Origin: Brevundimonas subvibrioides ATCC 15264
GTDB taxonomy: Bacteria; Pseudomonadota; Alphaproteobacteria; Caulobacterales; Caulobacteraceae
Direction of reading: 5' to 3'
DNA: 64,000 nt
Assembly: GCF_000144605.1 (NCBI RefSeq)
Contig: NC_014375.1
Coordinates: forward strand, 2,542,001-2,606,000
The notes beneath the pieces were generated by a model. That model was not told where the DNA came from. It saw only the letters and a list, made by a program, of their open reading frames with translations, and made no database searches. This document shows positions 54,992 through 62,578 of the stretch, in pieces (the stretch's first letter is position 1; every line of letters starts with the position of its first letter). The translations under genes were made by a program, and so were the position numbers.

Positions 54992-55865
54992 TCTGTACCT
55001 GTTCTCGAAGCTGCTCGATGACCGCCTTCAGGTCGAGGCCCGTGGCGGTCAGCGCGGTCGTAGCCGATTTCGAGCACAGTGTGTTCGCCTCGCGCATGAA
55101 CTCCTGCATCAGGAAGTCCAGCTTGCGCCCGGCAGGGGGTTGATCCAGCAGCGTCCGGGCCGAAGCGACGTGCGCGTGCAGGCGGTCCAGCTCCTCGCGG
55201 ACATCGGCCTTGGTCGCCAGGGCGGCCGCTTCCAGCACGATCCGCTCCTGCAGGCCCGGGGCATCCGGGGCCAGTTCGGCCATGCGACGGGCGAATCGCT
55301 CGCGCACGGCCTCGGTCTGGGCGGCGGCTTCGGTTTCGGCGGTCGCGATCAGCGTCTCGATCCGGCCGGTGAAGTCCTCGATCACAGGCCGCAGCTGGGC
55401 GCCCTCGCGTTCGCGCGACACCTTCAGCGCATCCAGTGCCGCCTCGACGCTGGCGGCCATGGCGACCTCGACGGCCGCGCGCGCCTCGGCGTCGTCGACC
55501 TGTTCGTCGCTCTCGATCACGCCCTTCAGGCCGAGCAGACCGTCGGCGGACGGCGGGGTCGCCCCCTCCTCCGCCAGTTCATTGGCGAGGGCCAGATAGC
55601 GGGCCAGTACGGCTTCGTTGACCTTCAGCGTCGGCGCGTCGCCCTCGGCCCGACGCGCATTCACGCCCAAGGTCACCTGCCCCCGGCTGAGACGGGCCTG
55701 CGCCGCCGCCTTGGCCAGGCGCTCCAGATTGTCGAACCCGTTCGGACCGCGAAAGCGGACCTCCAGATTGCGGCCGTTGACCGAGCGCGCCTCGACCGTC
55801 CAGGTCCAGCCGTCCAGGGCGCCGTCGGCGCGGCCGAAGCCGGTCATGCCCGAGAGCACGCTCAC
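54981..55865 (-). CDS. YicC-family endoribonuclease-like protein
   Basis: 294 residues from a GTG at 55865 overlapping the mltG stop by 4 bp. The N-terminal domain begins VLSGMTGFGRADG and has TVEARSVNGRNLEVRFR; the C-terminal DUF1732 domain has GRKLDFLMQEFMREANTLCSKS and [17 protein letters not shown]. coli YicC is reported to be involved in RNA turnover. It is the usual upstream neighbour of gmk. Confidence 0.93.
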   Translation of the reverse strand: MSVLSGMTGFGRADGALDGWTWTVEARSVNGRNLEVRFRGPNGFDNLERLAKAAAQARLSRGQVTLGVNARRAEGDAPTLKVNEAVLARYLALANELAEEGATPPSADGLLGLKGVIESDEQVDDAEARAAVEVAMAASVEAALDALKVSREREGAQLRPVIEDFTGRIETLIATAETEAAAQTEAVRERFARRMAELAPDAPGLQERIVLEAAALATKADVREELDRLHAHVASARTLLDQPPAGRKLDFLMQEFMREANTLCSKSATTALTATGLDLKAVIEQLREQVQNVE

Positions 55866-57064
55866 GGCCCGTTCGCCGGGGCCGGTGGGGTGGTCGGGGC
55901 CTGCACAGCCGGTCGCAACGGAGCCGTCGCGCGGGACGGCGTCAGGGCTCCGGGAGCCTGCATGGTGATGACGGCATCGCCGGTCGGCGGCGGTGTGACG
56001 GGCGCCGTACCCGGCGGCAGGGCCTCGGCCGGAGGCGGCCCGGCCCGGCCCGACTCGATCGAGCGCCAGCGCGCGACATTGGCGAGATGCTGTTCGTAGG
56101 TGGAGGCGAAGACGTGCCCCCCGGTACCGTCGGCGACGAAGAACAGGTCCTGGGAGCGCGGCGGGTTCAGCACCGCCGCCAGCGACTGCCGGCCCGGATT
56201 GGCGATCGGCGTCGGCGGCAGGCCGTCGATCAGATAGGTGTTGTACCCCGTATCGCGCTCCAGTTCGGAGCGACGGATGCCCCGGCCCAGCGGCAGCCCC
56301 TTGGTGATGCCATAGATGATGGTCGGATCGCTTTCCAGCCGCATGCCGATGCGCAGCCGGTTGGAGAACACGGCCGCGACCTGCGGCCGTTCGCGCGCGA
56401 TGCCGGTCTCCTTCTCGACGATGGAGGCCAGGATCAGGGCCTCCCGGGGCGTACGGACGACCGTGTTGGGTCCGCGCTGGGCCCACAGTTCAGCCAGGTT
56501 CTCGGTGGCGGCGCGCTGCATCCGGGCGATGACCTCGGCCCGCGTCTCGCCCCGCGCGACCTCGTAGGTCTCGGGCCACAGCGAGCCCTCCTCCGGCACC
56601 TCGGCGATCGTGCCGGTCAGGACCGCTTCCCTGTTCAGGATGTCCACCGCCTGGGCCGACGACCATCCCTCGGGAATGGTCACGAAATGGCGGACCACGC
56701 GGCCGTCGGTCAGGAGAGCCAGCACGCTTTTCAGCGAGGCCCGGGTCGGCACCTCGTATTCGCCGGCCCGCAGGCGCCGGTCCGCCCCGGTCAGGGTCGC
56801 GGCAGCCTTGAACATGTCGACGGACCGGATCACCCCGGCGCTCTTCAGCCGGGCGGCGATCGCCGAAACGCCCGATCCCGACGGCAGGGCGACGATGGTC
56901 GCATCCCCCGCCCGCGCCGACGGTCCGGGCGCATAATAGACACTCCAGGCCCAGGCGAGGCCGGCGATGAGAAACAGGCTGACGGTCGCCGAGCCCGCCA
57001 GAGCGGCTGCCACCATCCCGGATCGCTTGGTCCCCGGCGTCCGCGCCCCCCGGCGAAACTGCAT
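55862..57064 (-). CDS. mltG: Endolytic murein transglycosylase MltG
   Basis: 400 residues from the ATG at 57064, overlapping the fabF stop by one base (TGATG). An N-terminal membrane helix (about 25-43), the LysM-like domain (IVALPSGSGVSAIAARLKSAGVIRS) and the YceG catalytic domain with EREALILASIVEKETGI-like (PREALILASIVEKETGIARERPQVA) carrying the catalytic Glu, plus RLRIGMRLESDPTIIYG and YNTYLIDGLPPTPIANPG. A Pro/Ala-rich tail follows. It cuts glycan strands during cell-wall growth. Confidence 0.95.
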   Translation of the reverse strand: MQFRRGARTPGTKRSGMVAAALAGSATVSLFLIAGLAWAWSVYYAPGPSARAGDATIVALPSGSGVSAIAARLKSAGVIRSVDMFKAAATLTGADRRLRAGEYEVPTRASLKSVLALLTDGRVVRHFVTIPEGWSSAQAVDILNREAVLTGTIAEVPEEGSLWPETYEVARGETRAEVIARMQRAATENLAELWAQRGPNTVVRTPREALILASIVEKETGIARERPQVAAVFSNRLRIGMRLESDPTIIYGITKGLPLGRGIRRSELERDTGYNTYLIDGLPPTPIANPGRQSLAAVLNPPRSQDLFFVADGTGGHVFASTYEQHLANVARWRSIESGRAGPPPAEALPPGTAPVTPPPTGDAVITMQAPGALTPSRATAPLRPAVQAPTTPPAPANGP

Positions 57065-58344
57065 CAGGCGACCTTGCGGAAAATGACCGAGGCGTTGGTG
57101 CCGCCGAAGCCGAAGCTGTTGGACATGACCACGTCGATCTCCATGGGTTTGCCCTTGTGTGGCACGAGGTCGATGGCGGTTTCGTGTTCCGGGTCGTCGA
57201 GGTTGATTGTCGGCGGCGCGATCTGGTCGCGGATGGCCAGGACGCTGAACACCGCCTCGATGGCCCCGGCCGCCCCGAGCAGATGGCCCGTCATCGACTT
57301 GGTCGAGGACATGGCCAGATTCTTCGCATGGTCGCCCACCAGCCGCTCCACGGCGCGCAGCTCGATCCAGTCGGCCATGGTCGAGGTCCCGTGGGCATTG
57401 ACGTAGTCGATGTCCTCGACCGCGATCCCGGCCCGCTTCACCGCGGCCTTCATGGCCCGGTAGGCTCCGTCGCCGTCTTCGGACGGGGCCGTGATATGGA
57501 AAGCGTCCCCGCTCATGCCGTAGCCGATCACCTCGGCGTAGATCTTGGCGCCGCGAGCCTTGGCGTGTTCGTACTCCTCGAGCACCAGGACGCCCGCGCC
57601 CTCGCCCATGATGAAGCCGGCATGGCCCCGGTCGTAGGGGCGCGAGGCCGCCTCGGGCGTGTCGTTGTAGGCGGTGCACAGGGCCTTGCAGGCCAGGAAG
57701 CCGGCGATACCCAGCGGCACGATGGAGCTTTCCGCCCCGCCGGCCACCATCACGTCGGCGTCGTCGAACGCGATCATGCGGGCCGCGTCACCGATCGCAT
57801 GGACGCCCGAGGCGCAGGCCGTGACCACCGCGTGATTCGGACCCTTGAGCTGGTGCCGGATCGAGATCTGGCCGCTGGCCAGGTTGATCAGGGCGGACGG
57901 GATGAAGAAGGGGCTGATCCGGCGCGGACCCGAGTCGGCGAGGATCTGCGCGCTGTCGGCGATGGGGCCGAGGCCCCCGATGCCCGCACCCATGATGACG
58001 CCGGTGCGTTCCTTGTCCTCGTCGGTCTCGGGATGCCAGTTGGCGTCGATCAGCGCCTCGTCGGCCGCCGCGATGCCGAACAGGATGAAGTCGTCGACGC
58101 GCTTGCGCTCTTTCGGCGTCATGATCGCGTCGGGATCGAAGCTGCCCGGCACGTCCGGACCCCCGCCGCCGCGCCCGTCCACGCTGGGAACCTCTCCGGC
58201 GATCGTGCAGCCATAGCCTTCGGTGTCGAAGGCCGTGATCGGACGGATGCCGGAGCGCCCCTCGACGATGCCCTTCCAGCTATGCTCGACTCCCGTGCCC
58301 AGAGGGGTGACGAGGCCGAGACCGGTGACGACGACGCGACGCAT
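57064..58344 (-). CDS. fabF: 3-oxoacyl-[ACP] synthase II
   Basis: 426 residues. Cys177 is in VVTACASGVHAIGDAARM; the histidines are in NAHGTSTMADWIE and STKSMTGHLLGAAGAIEAVFS. It elongates acyl-ACP in type II fatty-acid synthesis. A short Gly-rich insert (VDGRGGGGPDVPG, about 55-67) is longer than in E. coli FabF. It follows acpP by about 100 bp. Confidence 0.97.
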   Translation of the reverse strand: MRRVVVTGLGLVTPLGTGVEHSWKGIVEGRSGIRPITAFDTEGYGCTIAGEVPSVDGRGGGGPDVPGSFDPDAIMTPKERKRVDDFILFGIAAADEALIDANWHPETDEDKERTGVIMGAGIGGLGPIADSAQILADSGPRRISPFFIPSALINLASGQISIRHQLKGPNHAVVTACASGVHAIGDAARMIAFDDADVMVAGGAESSIVPLGIAGFLACKALCTAYNDTPEAASRPYDRGHAGFIMGEGAGVLVLEEYEHAKARGAKIYAEVIGYGMSGDAFHITAPSEDGDGAYRAMKAAVKRAGIAVEDIDYVNAHGTSTMADWIELRAVERLVGDHAKNLAMSSTKSMTGHLLGAAGAIEAVFSVLAIRDQIAPPTINLDDPEHETAIDLVPHKGKPMEIDVVMSNSFGFGGTNASVIFRKVA

Positions 58345-58382
58345 GCTTTCGCGCTCCAGCAGAATCCTGATTCAGAAACAGT

Positions 58383-58425
58383 AATGGCCGCCGGGCGTCT
58401 CCGCTAGGAGTGCCGGGCGGCCATT
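58383..58425. other. Hairpin between acpP and fabF
   Basis: AATGGCCGCCGGGC and GCCGGGCGGCCATT are complementary except for one base, with a 15-nt loop. There is no clear T run. It could be a partial terminator or mRNA stabiliser, letting acpP be expressed above fabF. Confidence 0.5.
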
Positions 58426-58448
58426 GCCTGCCGATGGGACCGTGGCGC

Positions 58449-58688
58449 TTAGGCGGCGGTCTTTTCGTCGATGAACTTCACCGCGTCGCCGACGGTCTGG
58501 ATGTGTTCGGCGGCGTCATCGGGGATCTCGATGTCGAATTCTTCTTCGAAGGCCATGACCAGTTCGACGTTGTCGAGCGAATCGGCGCCCAGGTCGTCGA
58601 TGAAGCTGGCCTTTTCGGTGACCTTGTCCGGATCGGCGTCCAGGTGGTCGATGACGATCTTGCGGACGCGTTCCAGGGTATCGGACAT
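58449..58688 (-). CDS. acpP: Acyl carrier protein
   Basis: 79 residues, acidic. The phosphopantetheine serine is Ser37 in [23 protein letters not shown]. Carries acyl chains in fatty-acid synthesis and lipid A synthesis. Between a small membrane gene and fabF in the FASII run. Confidence 0.98.
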   Translation of the reverse strand: MSDTLERVRKIVIDHLDADPDKVTEKASFIDDLGADSLDNVELVMAFEEEFDIEIPDDAAEHIQTVGDAVKFIDEKTAA

Positions 58689-58848
58689 GGGTGTCTCTGC
58701 CTTCTAGGGCCGCCCGGGGCGGCGTTGTAATCTTGGTGTGCCGTCTCACGACGGCCCCGCTTGCGCAAGAGGCAACGCCTCGCTGACCCAACCGGTTGCC
58801 GACGCTTTAGCACACCCCTCGCCGGGGGAAATAGACCGTAACGCGGTG

Positions 58849-59043
58849 TTATCGCCGTCCGCGGTTGATCCACCAGACCAGCGCACCACCGACCAGAGCC
58901 ATCGGCGCTCCGTAGATCGCCCAGATGATCTGGCCGGTCATGAAGCTGCCCGGCAGGATGTTGAGGCCCTGCAGCACCCAGATGACGCCGATCAGCAGCA
59001 GCGGACCCGCGAGGATGGTGGCCAGATAGCGGAAGACGATCAT
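58849..59043 (-). CDS. Small two-helix membrane protein
   Basis: 64 residues with two membrane helices (about 5-24, LATILAGPLLLIGVIWVLQG, and 38-58, IIWAIYGAPMALVGGALVWW), ending in RGRR. There is no known function. The length, hydrophobic pattern and fit between fabG and acpP suggest a real gene. Confidence 0.65.
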   Translation of the reverse strand: MIVFRYLATILAGPLLLIGVIWVLQGLNILPGSFMTGQIIWAIYGAPMALVGGALVWWINRGRR

Positions 59044-59062
59044 CGGCTTGTTCCTTCGGCGA

Positions 59063-59803
59063 TCAGATCATCGCCATGCCGCCGTTGACGTGCAGCGTCT
59101 GGCCCGTGACGTAAGCCGCCTCGTCGGATGAAAGATAGACGGCGGCGGCGGCGATCTCGTCGCCGGTACCGAGGCGGCCGGCGGGAATATGGCGCAGGAT
59201 GCCCTCGCGCTGCTGCTCGTTCAGGACGTCGGTCATGGGCGAGGTGATGAAGCCTGGCGCGATACAGTTCACCGTGATGCCGCGCGAGCCGACCTCCTGC
59301 GCCAGCGACTTGGAAAAGCCGATCATGCCGGCCTTGGAGGCCGCATAGTTGGTCTGGCCGCCGTTGCCGGTGACGCCCACAACCGAGGTCACGCCGATGA
59401 TCCGGCCGGACCGGCGCTTCATCATGCCCTTCATGGCCGCACGGCTCAGGCGGAAATAGCTTTCAAGGTTCACAGTCAGGACCGACTGGAAGTCCTCGTC
59501 CTTCATCCGCAGCAGCAGGCCGTCCTTCGTGATGCCCGCATTGGCGACCAGGATGTCGAGCCCCGCGCCCGCGACTTCCTCGGCCACCCCGACCAGGGCG
59601 TCGACCGAGGCCGGGTCGGACAGGTTCGCCGTGGCGAAATGCGCGCGCTCGCCGAGTTGTCCCGCCAGATCCGCCAGCACCGCCTCGCGCGTGCCGGACA
59701 GGACGACGGTCGCGCCCTGGGCGTGAAGGGCGCGGGCCACGGCCCCGCCGATGCCGCCCGTCGCCCCGGTGACGAGGGCGGTCTTGCCTGTGAGATCGAA
59801 CAT
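59063..59803 (-). CDS. fabG: 3-oxoacyl-[ACP] reductase
   Basis: 246 residues from the ATG at 59803. SDR fold: TALVTGATGGIGGAVARAL, NAGITKDGLLLRM, IIGVTSVVGVTGNGGQTNYAASKAGMIGFSKSLA with the catalytic Ser-Tyr-Lys, and the C-terminal YVTGQTLHVNGGMAMI. NADPH-dependent reduction in fatty-acid elongation. fabD lies 10 bp upstream. Confidence 0.97.
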   Translation of the reverse strand: MFDLTGKTALVTGATGGIGGAVARALHAQGATVVLSGTREAVLADLAGQLGERAHFATANLSDPASVDALVGVAEEVAGAGLDILVANAGITKDGLLLRMKDEDFQSVLTVNLESYFRLSRAAMKGMMKRRSGRIIGVTSVVGVTGNGGQTNYAASKAGMIGFSKSLAQEVGSRGITVNCIAPGFITSPMTDVLNEQQREGILRHIPAGRLGTGDEIAAAAVYLSSDEAAYVTGQTLHVNGGMAMI

Positions 59804-59813
59804 GATGGTTTCC

Positions 59814-60764
59814 TTATTCCGCCAGCGACTTCGCAAAGGCCTCGATGTCTTCGGGTGTGTTCAGCGCCAGGCTCTCGGCGTCCGGCGCGATCCGCTTGGC
59901 CATGCCCGTCAGCACCTTGCCCGAACCGATCTCGACGAAGCGGGTCACGCCGCCCTCCCCCGCCATCCACATCATGCTCTCGCGCCAGCGCACGCGGCCG
60001 GTGACCTGTTCGACCAGAAGGCGACGAAGGGTGTCGGCATCCGTCTCCGGCCGGGCCGTCACATTGGCGACGACGGGGACGGACGGCGCGATCAGGTTCG
60101 CGGACGCGAGGGCGGCCGCCATCTCGTCGGCGGCGGGCTGCATCAGCGGGCAGTGGAAGGGGGCGGAGACGTTCAGCGGGATCGCCCGTGCGCCCAGTTC
60201 CTTGGCCTTCTCGATGGCGCGATCGACGGCCGCCTTGTCGCCCGAGATGACCACGTTGCCGTTGTTGTTGTCGTTGGCGACCACGCAGGTGCCGACCTCG
60301 GCGCCGGCCGCCGCGGCGGCCTCGGCCAGGGCAAGGTCGGTCTTGGGCCCGATCAGAGAGGCCATCGCCCCCTGCCCCACCGGCACGGCGCGCTGCATGG
60401 CCTGGCCGCGCAGCTTCAGCAGGCGGGCCGTGTCGGCGATCGACAGGGCACCGGCCGCCGCCAGCGCCGAATACTCGCCCAGCGAATGGCCGGCGACGAA
60501 GGCGGCGCGGTCGACGGACACACCGAATTCCTTGTCCAGCAACCGCATCACCGCCAGCGACACCGCCATCAGCGCCGGCTGGGCGTTCTCGGTCAGGGTC
60601 AACTGGTCCTCGGGACCGTCGCGCATCAGGCCGGACAGATCCTGGCCCAGGGCTTGGTCGATCTCGGCGAACACCTCGCGTGCGGACGCGAACGTCTCGG
60701 CCAGAACGGCCCCCATGCCGACGGCCTGACTGCCCTGTCCGGGGAAGAGAAGCGCGAGTGTCAT
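59814..60764 (-). CDS. fabD: Malonyl-CoA:ACP transacylase
   Basis: 316 residues. LALLFPGQGSQAVGMGAVLAE opens the protein, the active Ser is in VAGHSLGEYSALAAAG, and the partner histidine segment is VSAPFHCPLMQPAADEM. First gene of the leftward fabD-fabG-...-acpP-fabF run; it feeds malonyl-ACP to FabF. Divergent from rpsF. Confidence 0.97.
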   Translation of the reverse strand: MTLALLFPGQGSQAVGMGAVLAETFASAREVFAEIDQALGQDLSGLMRDGPEDQLTLTENAQPALMAVSLAVMRLLDKEFGVSVDRAAFVAGHSLGEYSALAAAGALSIADTARLLKLRGQAMQRAVPVGQGAMASLIGPKTDLALAEAAAAAGAEVGTCVVANDNNNGNVVISGDKAAVDRAIEKAKELGARAIPLNVSAPFHCPLMQPAADEMAAALASANLIAPSVPVVANVTARPETDADTLRRLLVEQVTGRVRWRESMMWMAGEGGVTRFVEIGSGKVLTGMAKRIAPDAESLALNTPEDIEAFAKSLAE

Positions 60765-60841
60765 GGTCGGTCCGTGATGGTTGTCAGAAGGGCGGAGGGG
60801 TAAGCCGGTTGGCCAGCGCGGGCAAGCATGGCCCTTTGCGG

Positions 60842-60869
60842 TTGCTCTCTGCCCCCTTTTCCCCTATAC
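60842..60869 (+). promoter_or_regulatory. Possible housekeeping promoter of rpsF operon
   Basis: TTGCTC, 16 bp, CTATAC resembles a sigma-73/70-type promoter of Caulobacterales. If correct, the rpsF mRNA has a leader of about 135 nt, long enough for ribosomal-protein feedback. Confidence 0.35.
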
Positions 60870-61010
60870 GCGCCCGCTTTCCAGGGCTTCGGTCCTGATG
60901 CGGAACACCAAAGGGTTCGGGAAGTCATTCCGGCCGCCGCTTCAGGATCCATCGTGGTTCGGACTTCACCCGGTCCGTCTGCGCCGACGCCCTACAAGGG
61001 AGACTGCACT

Positions 61011-61394
61011 ATGGCTCTTTACGAGCACACGGTCATGTCGCGCCAGGATATCAGCGCGCAACAGGCCGAAGCCCTCAACGACACCATCAAGGACCTGATC
61101 GTGGCCGGCGGCGGTTCCGTCGCCAAGATCGAGTACTGGGGCCTGCGCAACCTGACCTACCGGGTCAAGAAGAACCGCAAGGCGCACTACTCCCTGCTGG
61201 CCATCGACTGCCCCCCGCCCGCCATGGCCGAAGTCGAGCGTCAGCTCGGCATCAACGAGGACGTGCTGCGCTGGCTGACCGTCCGCGTCGAGGAACTCGA
61301 CCTGGAACTGTCGCCGCTGCTGGCCCGTCGTGAGCGCGAGCGTGAACGCGATCGCGAACGCACGCCGCGTGAAGACGCCGAAGTGGCCGCGTAA
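61011..61394 (+). CDS. rpsF: 30S ribosomal protein S6
   Basis: 127 residues from the ATG at 61011 ([14 protein letters not shown]). The S6 fold is shown by [42 protein letters not shown] and [18 protein letters not shown]; a charged Arg/Glu tail ends it. First gene of rpsF-rpsR-rplI. Confidence 0.98.
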   Translation: MALYEHTVMSRQDISAQQAEALNDTIKDLIVAGGGSVAKIEYWGLRNLTYRVKKNRKAHYSLLAIDCPPPAMAEVERQLGINEDVLRWLTVRVEELDLELSPLLARRERERERDRERTPREDAEVAA

Positions 61395-61408
61395 GGAGGA
61401 TTGAACCC

Positions 61409-61681
61409 ATGACCGATACCACCTCCACCCCCGGCATGCCCGTCGGATCCGGTTCCGGCCGTCGTCCGTTCAATCGTCGTCGCAAGGTCTGCCCGTTCAC
61501 GGGCGAAGGCGCGCCGAAGATCGATTACAAGGACGTCAAGCTGCTGCAGCGCTACATTTCCGAACGCGGCAAGATCGTGCCCTCGCGCATCACCGCCGTG
61601 TCCCAGATCAAGCAACGCGAACTGGCCAAGGCCATCAAGCGCGCCCGCTATCTGGCCCTCCTGCCCTATGTGGTGAAATAA
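61409..61681 (+). CDS. rpsR: 30S ribosomal protein S18
   Basis: 90 residues. [66 protein letters not shown] is the S18 pattern; a short Ser/Gly-rich N-terminus precedes it. S18 pairs with S6 on the ribosome. 14 bp after rpsF. Confidence 0.98.
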   Translation: MTDTTSTPGMPVGSGSGRRPFNRRRKVCPFTGEGAPKIDYKDVKLLQRYISERGKIVPSRITAVSQIKQRELAKAIKRARYLALLPYVVK

Positions 61682-61682
61682 G

Positions 61683-62267
61683 ATGAAGGTCGTTCTGCTC
61701 GAACGCGTCGAGAACCTCGGCGCCATCGGCGACGTCGTCACCGTCAAGGATGGCTTCGCCCGCAACTTCCTGCTGCCCCGTGAAAAGGCGCTGCGGGCCA
61801 CGTCCAAGAACCTCGAGAAGTTCGAACTCGACCGCGTCGCCATCGAGGCCCGCAACGAGAAGAACAAGGGCGAGGCCCAGAAGGTCGCCGACAAGATCGA
61901 CGGCCAGTCCTACGTCATGATCCGCCAGGCGGGTGAAACCGGCCAGCTGTACGGCTCGGTTTCGGGCCGCGACGTCGCCGAGGCCGTTCAGGCCGAAGGC
62001 GGCCGGATCGAACGCTCGCAGGTCGTCCTGAACACGGCGATCAAGACCCTGGGTGTCCACGAAGTGCTGGTTCGCCTGCACGCCGAGGTCACCGCCACGG
62101 TCAAGATCAACATCGCCCGTTCGGCCGATGAAGCCGAGCGTCAGGCGAAGGGTGAGGACGTCATCAAGTCGGCCTACGACGAAGACCGCAATGCCGCCGC
62201 CGAACAGGCACGCGACATGGTCGAAGGCGGGGCCGGCCAGCAGGACGGTCTCGGCTCCGAGGCCTGA
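61683..62267 (+). CDS. rplI: 50S ribosomal protein L9
   Basis: 194 residues. The N-domain [39 protein letters not shown] is typical. The C-terminus is longer than in E. coli L9 (about 149) by a tail with [28 protein letters not shown]. Last gene of the operon, followed by a strong terminator. Confidence 0.97.
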   Translation: MKVVLLERVENLGAIGDVVTVKDGFARNFLLPREKALRATSKNLEKFELDRVAIEARNEKNKGEAQKVADKIDGQSYVMIRQAGETGQLYGSVSGRDVAEAVQAEGGRIERSQVVLNTAIKTLGVHEVLVRLHAEVTATVKINIARSADEAERQAKGEDVIKSAYDEDRNAAAEQARDMVEGGAGQQDGLGSEA

Positions 62268-62578
62268 TCGCCGACCCTATTTCCGTTCGTCGAACGGATT
62301 AGAAATACTGAAGGGCGCGCCGCAAAGGCGCGCCCTTCTTCGTTTTCGGGCTGCGTCCGTTTCATGTCAAAAATACAACGACGCCCGATTTACGACATGA
62401 TTGCATCTTGATCGGCCACAATTACACGCCCAACTGGTGAGCACAGAAGTCAGGTCGCTACGCATTACAGTGTTCTTGCGAGCGACAATTCACCTGACCG
62501 AACGCGGTTCTTGCGAAAGCAGGAAGTCTACATAACGTCGGTATCCGCTGCTCCTTTATCCAGTCGTCAGGGCCCATC
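62268..62578. other. Intergenic region before the TonB receptor
   Basis: Contains the rplI terminator and then about 230 bp that is AT-richer than the rest of the window, probably the receptor promoter. A CATGTC (62363-62368) and GACATG (62394-62399) pair forms an inverted repeat that could be an operator. No small gene is seen. Confidence 0.5.
62311..62345 (+). terminator. Terminator of rpsF-rpsR-rplI
   Basis: An 11 bp stem AAGGGCGCGCC/GGCGCGCCCTT with loop GCAAA, followed by CTTCGTTTT. Confidence 0.9.
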
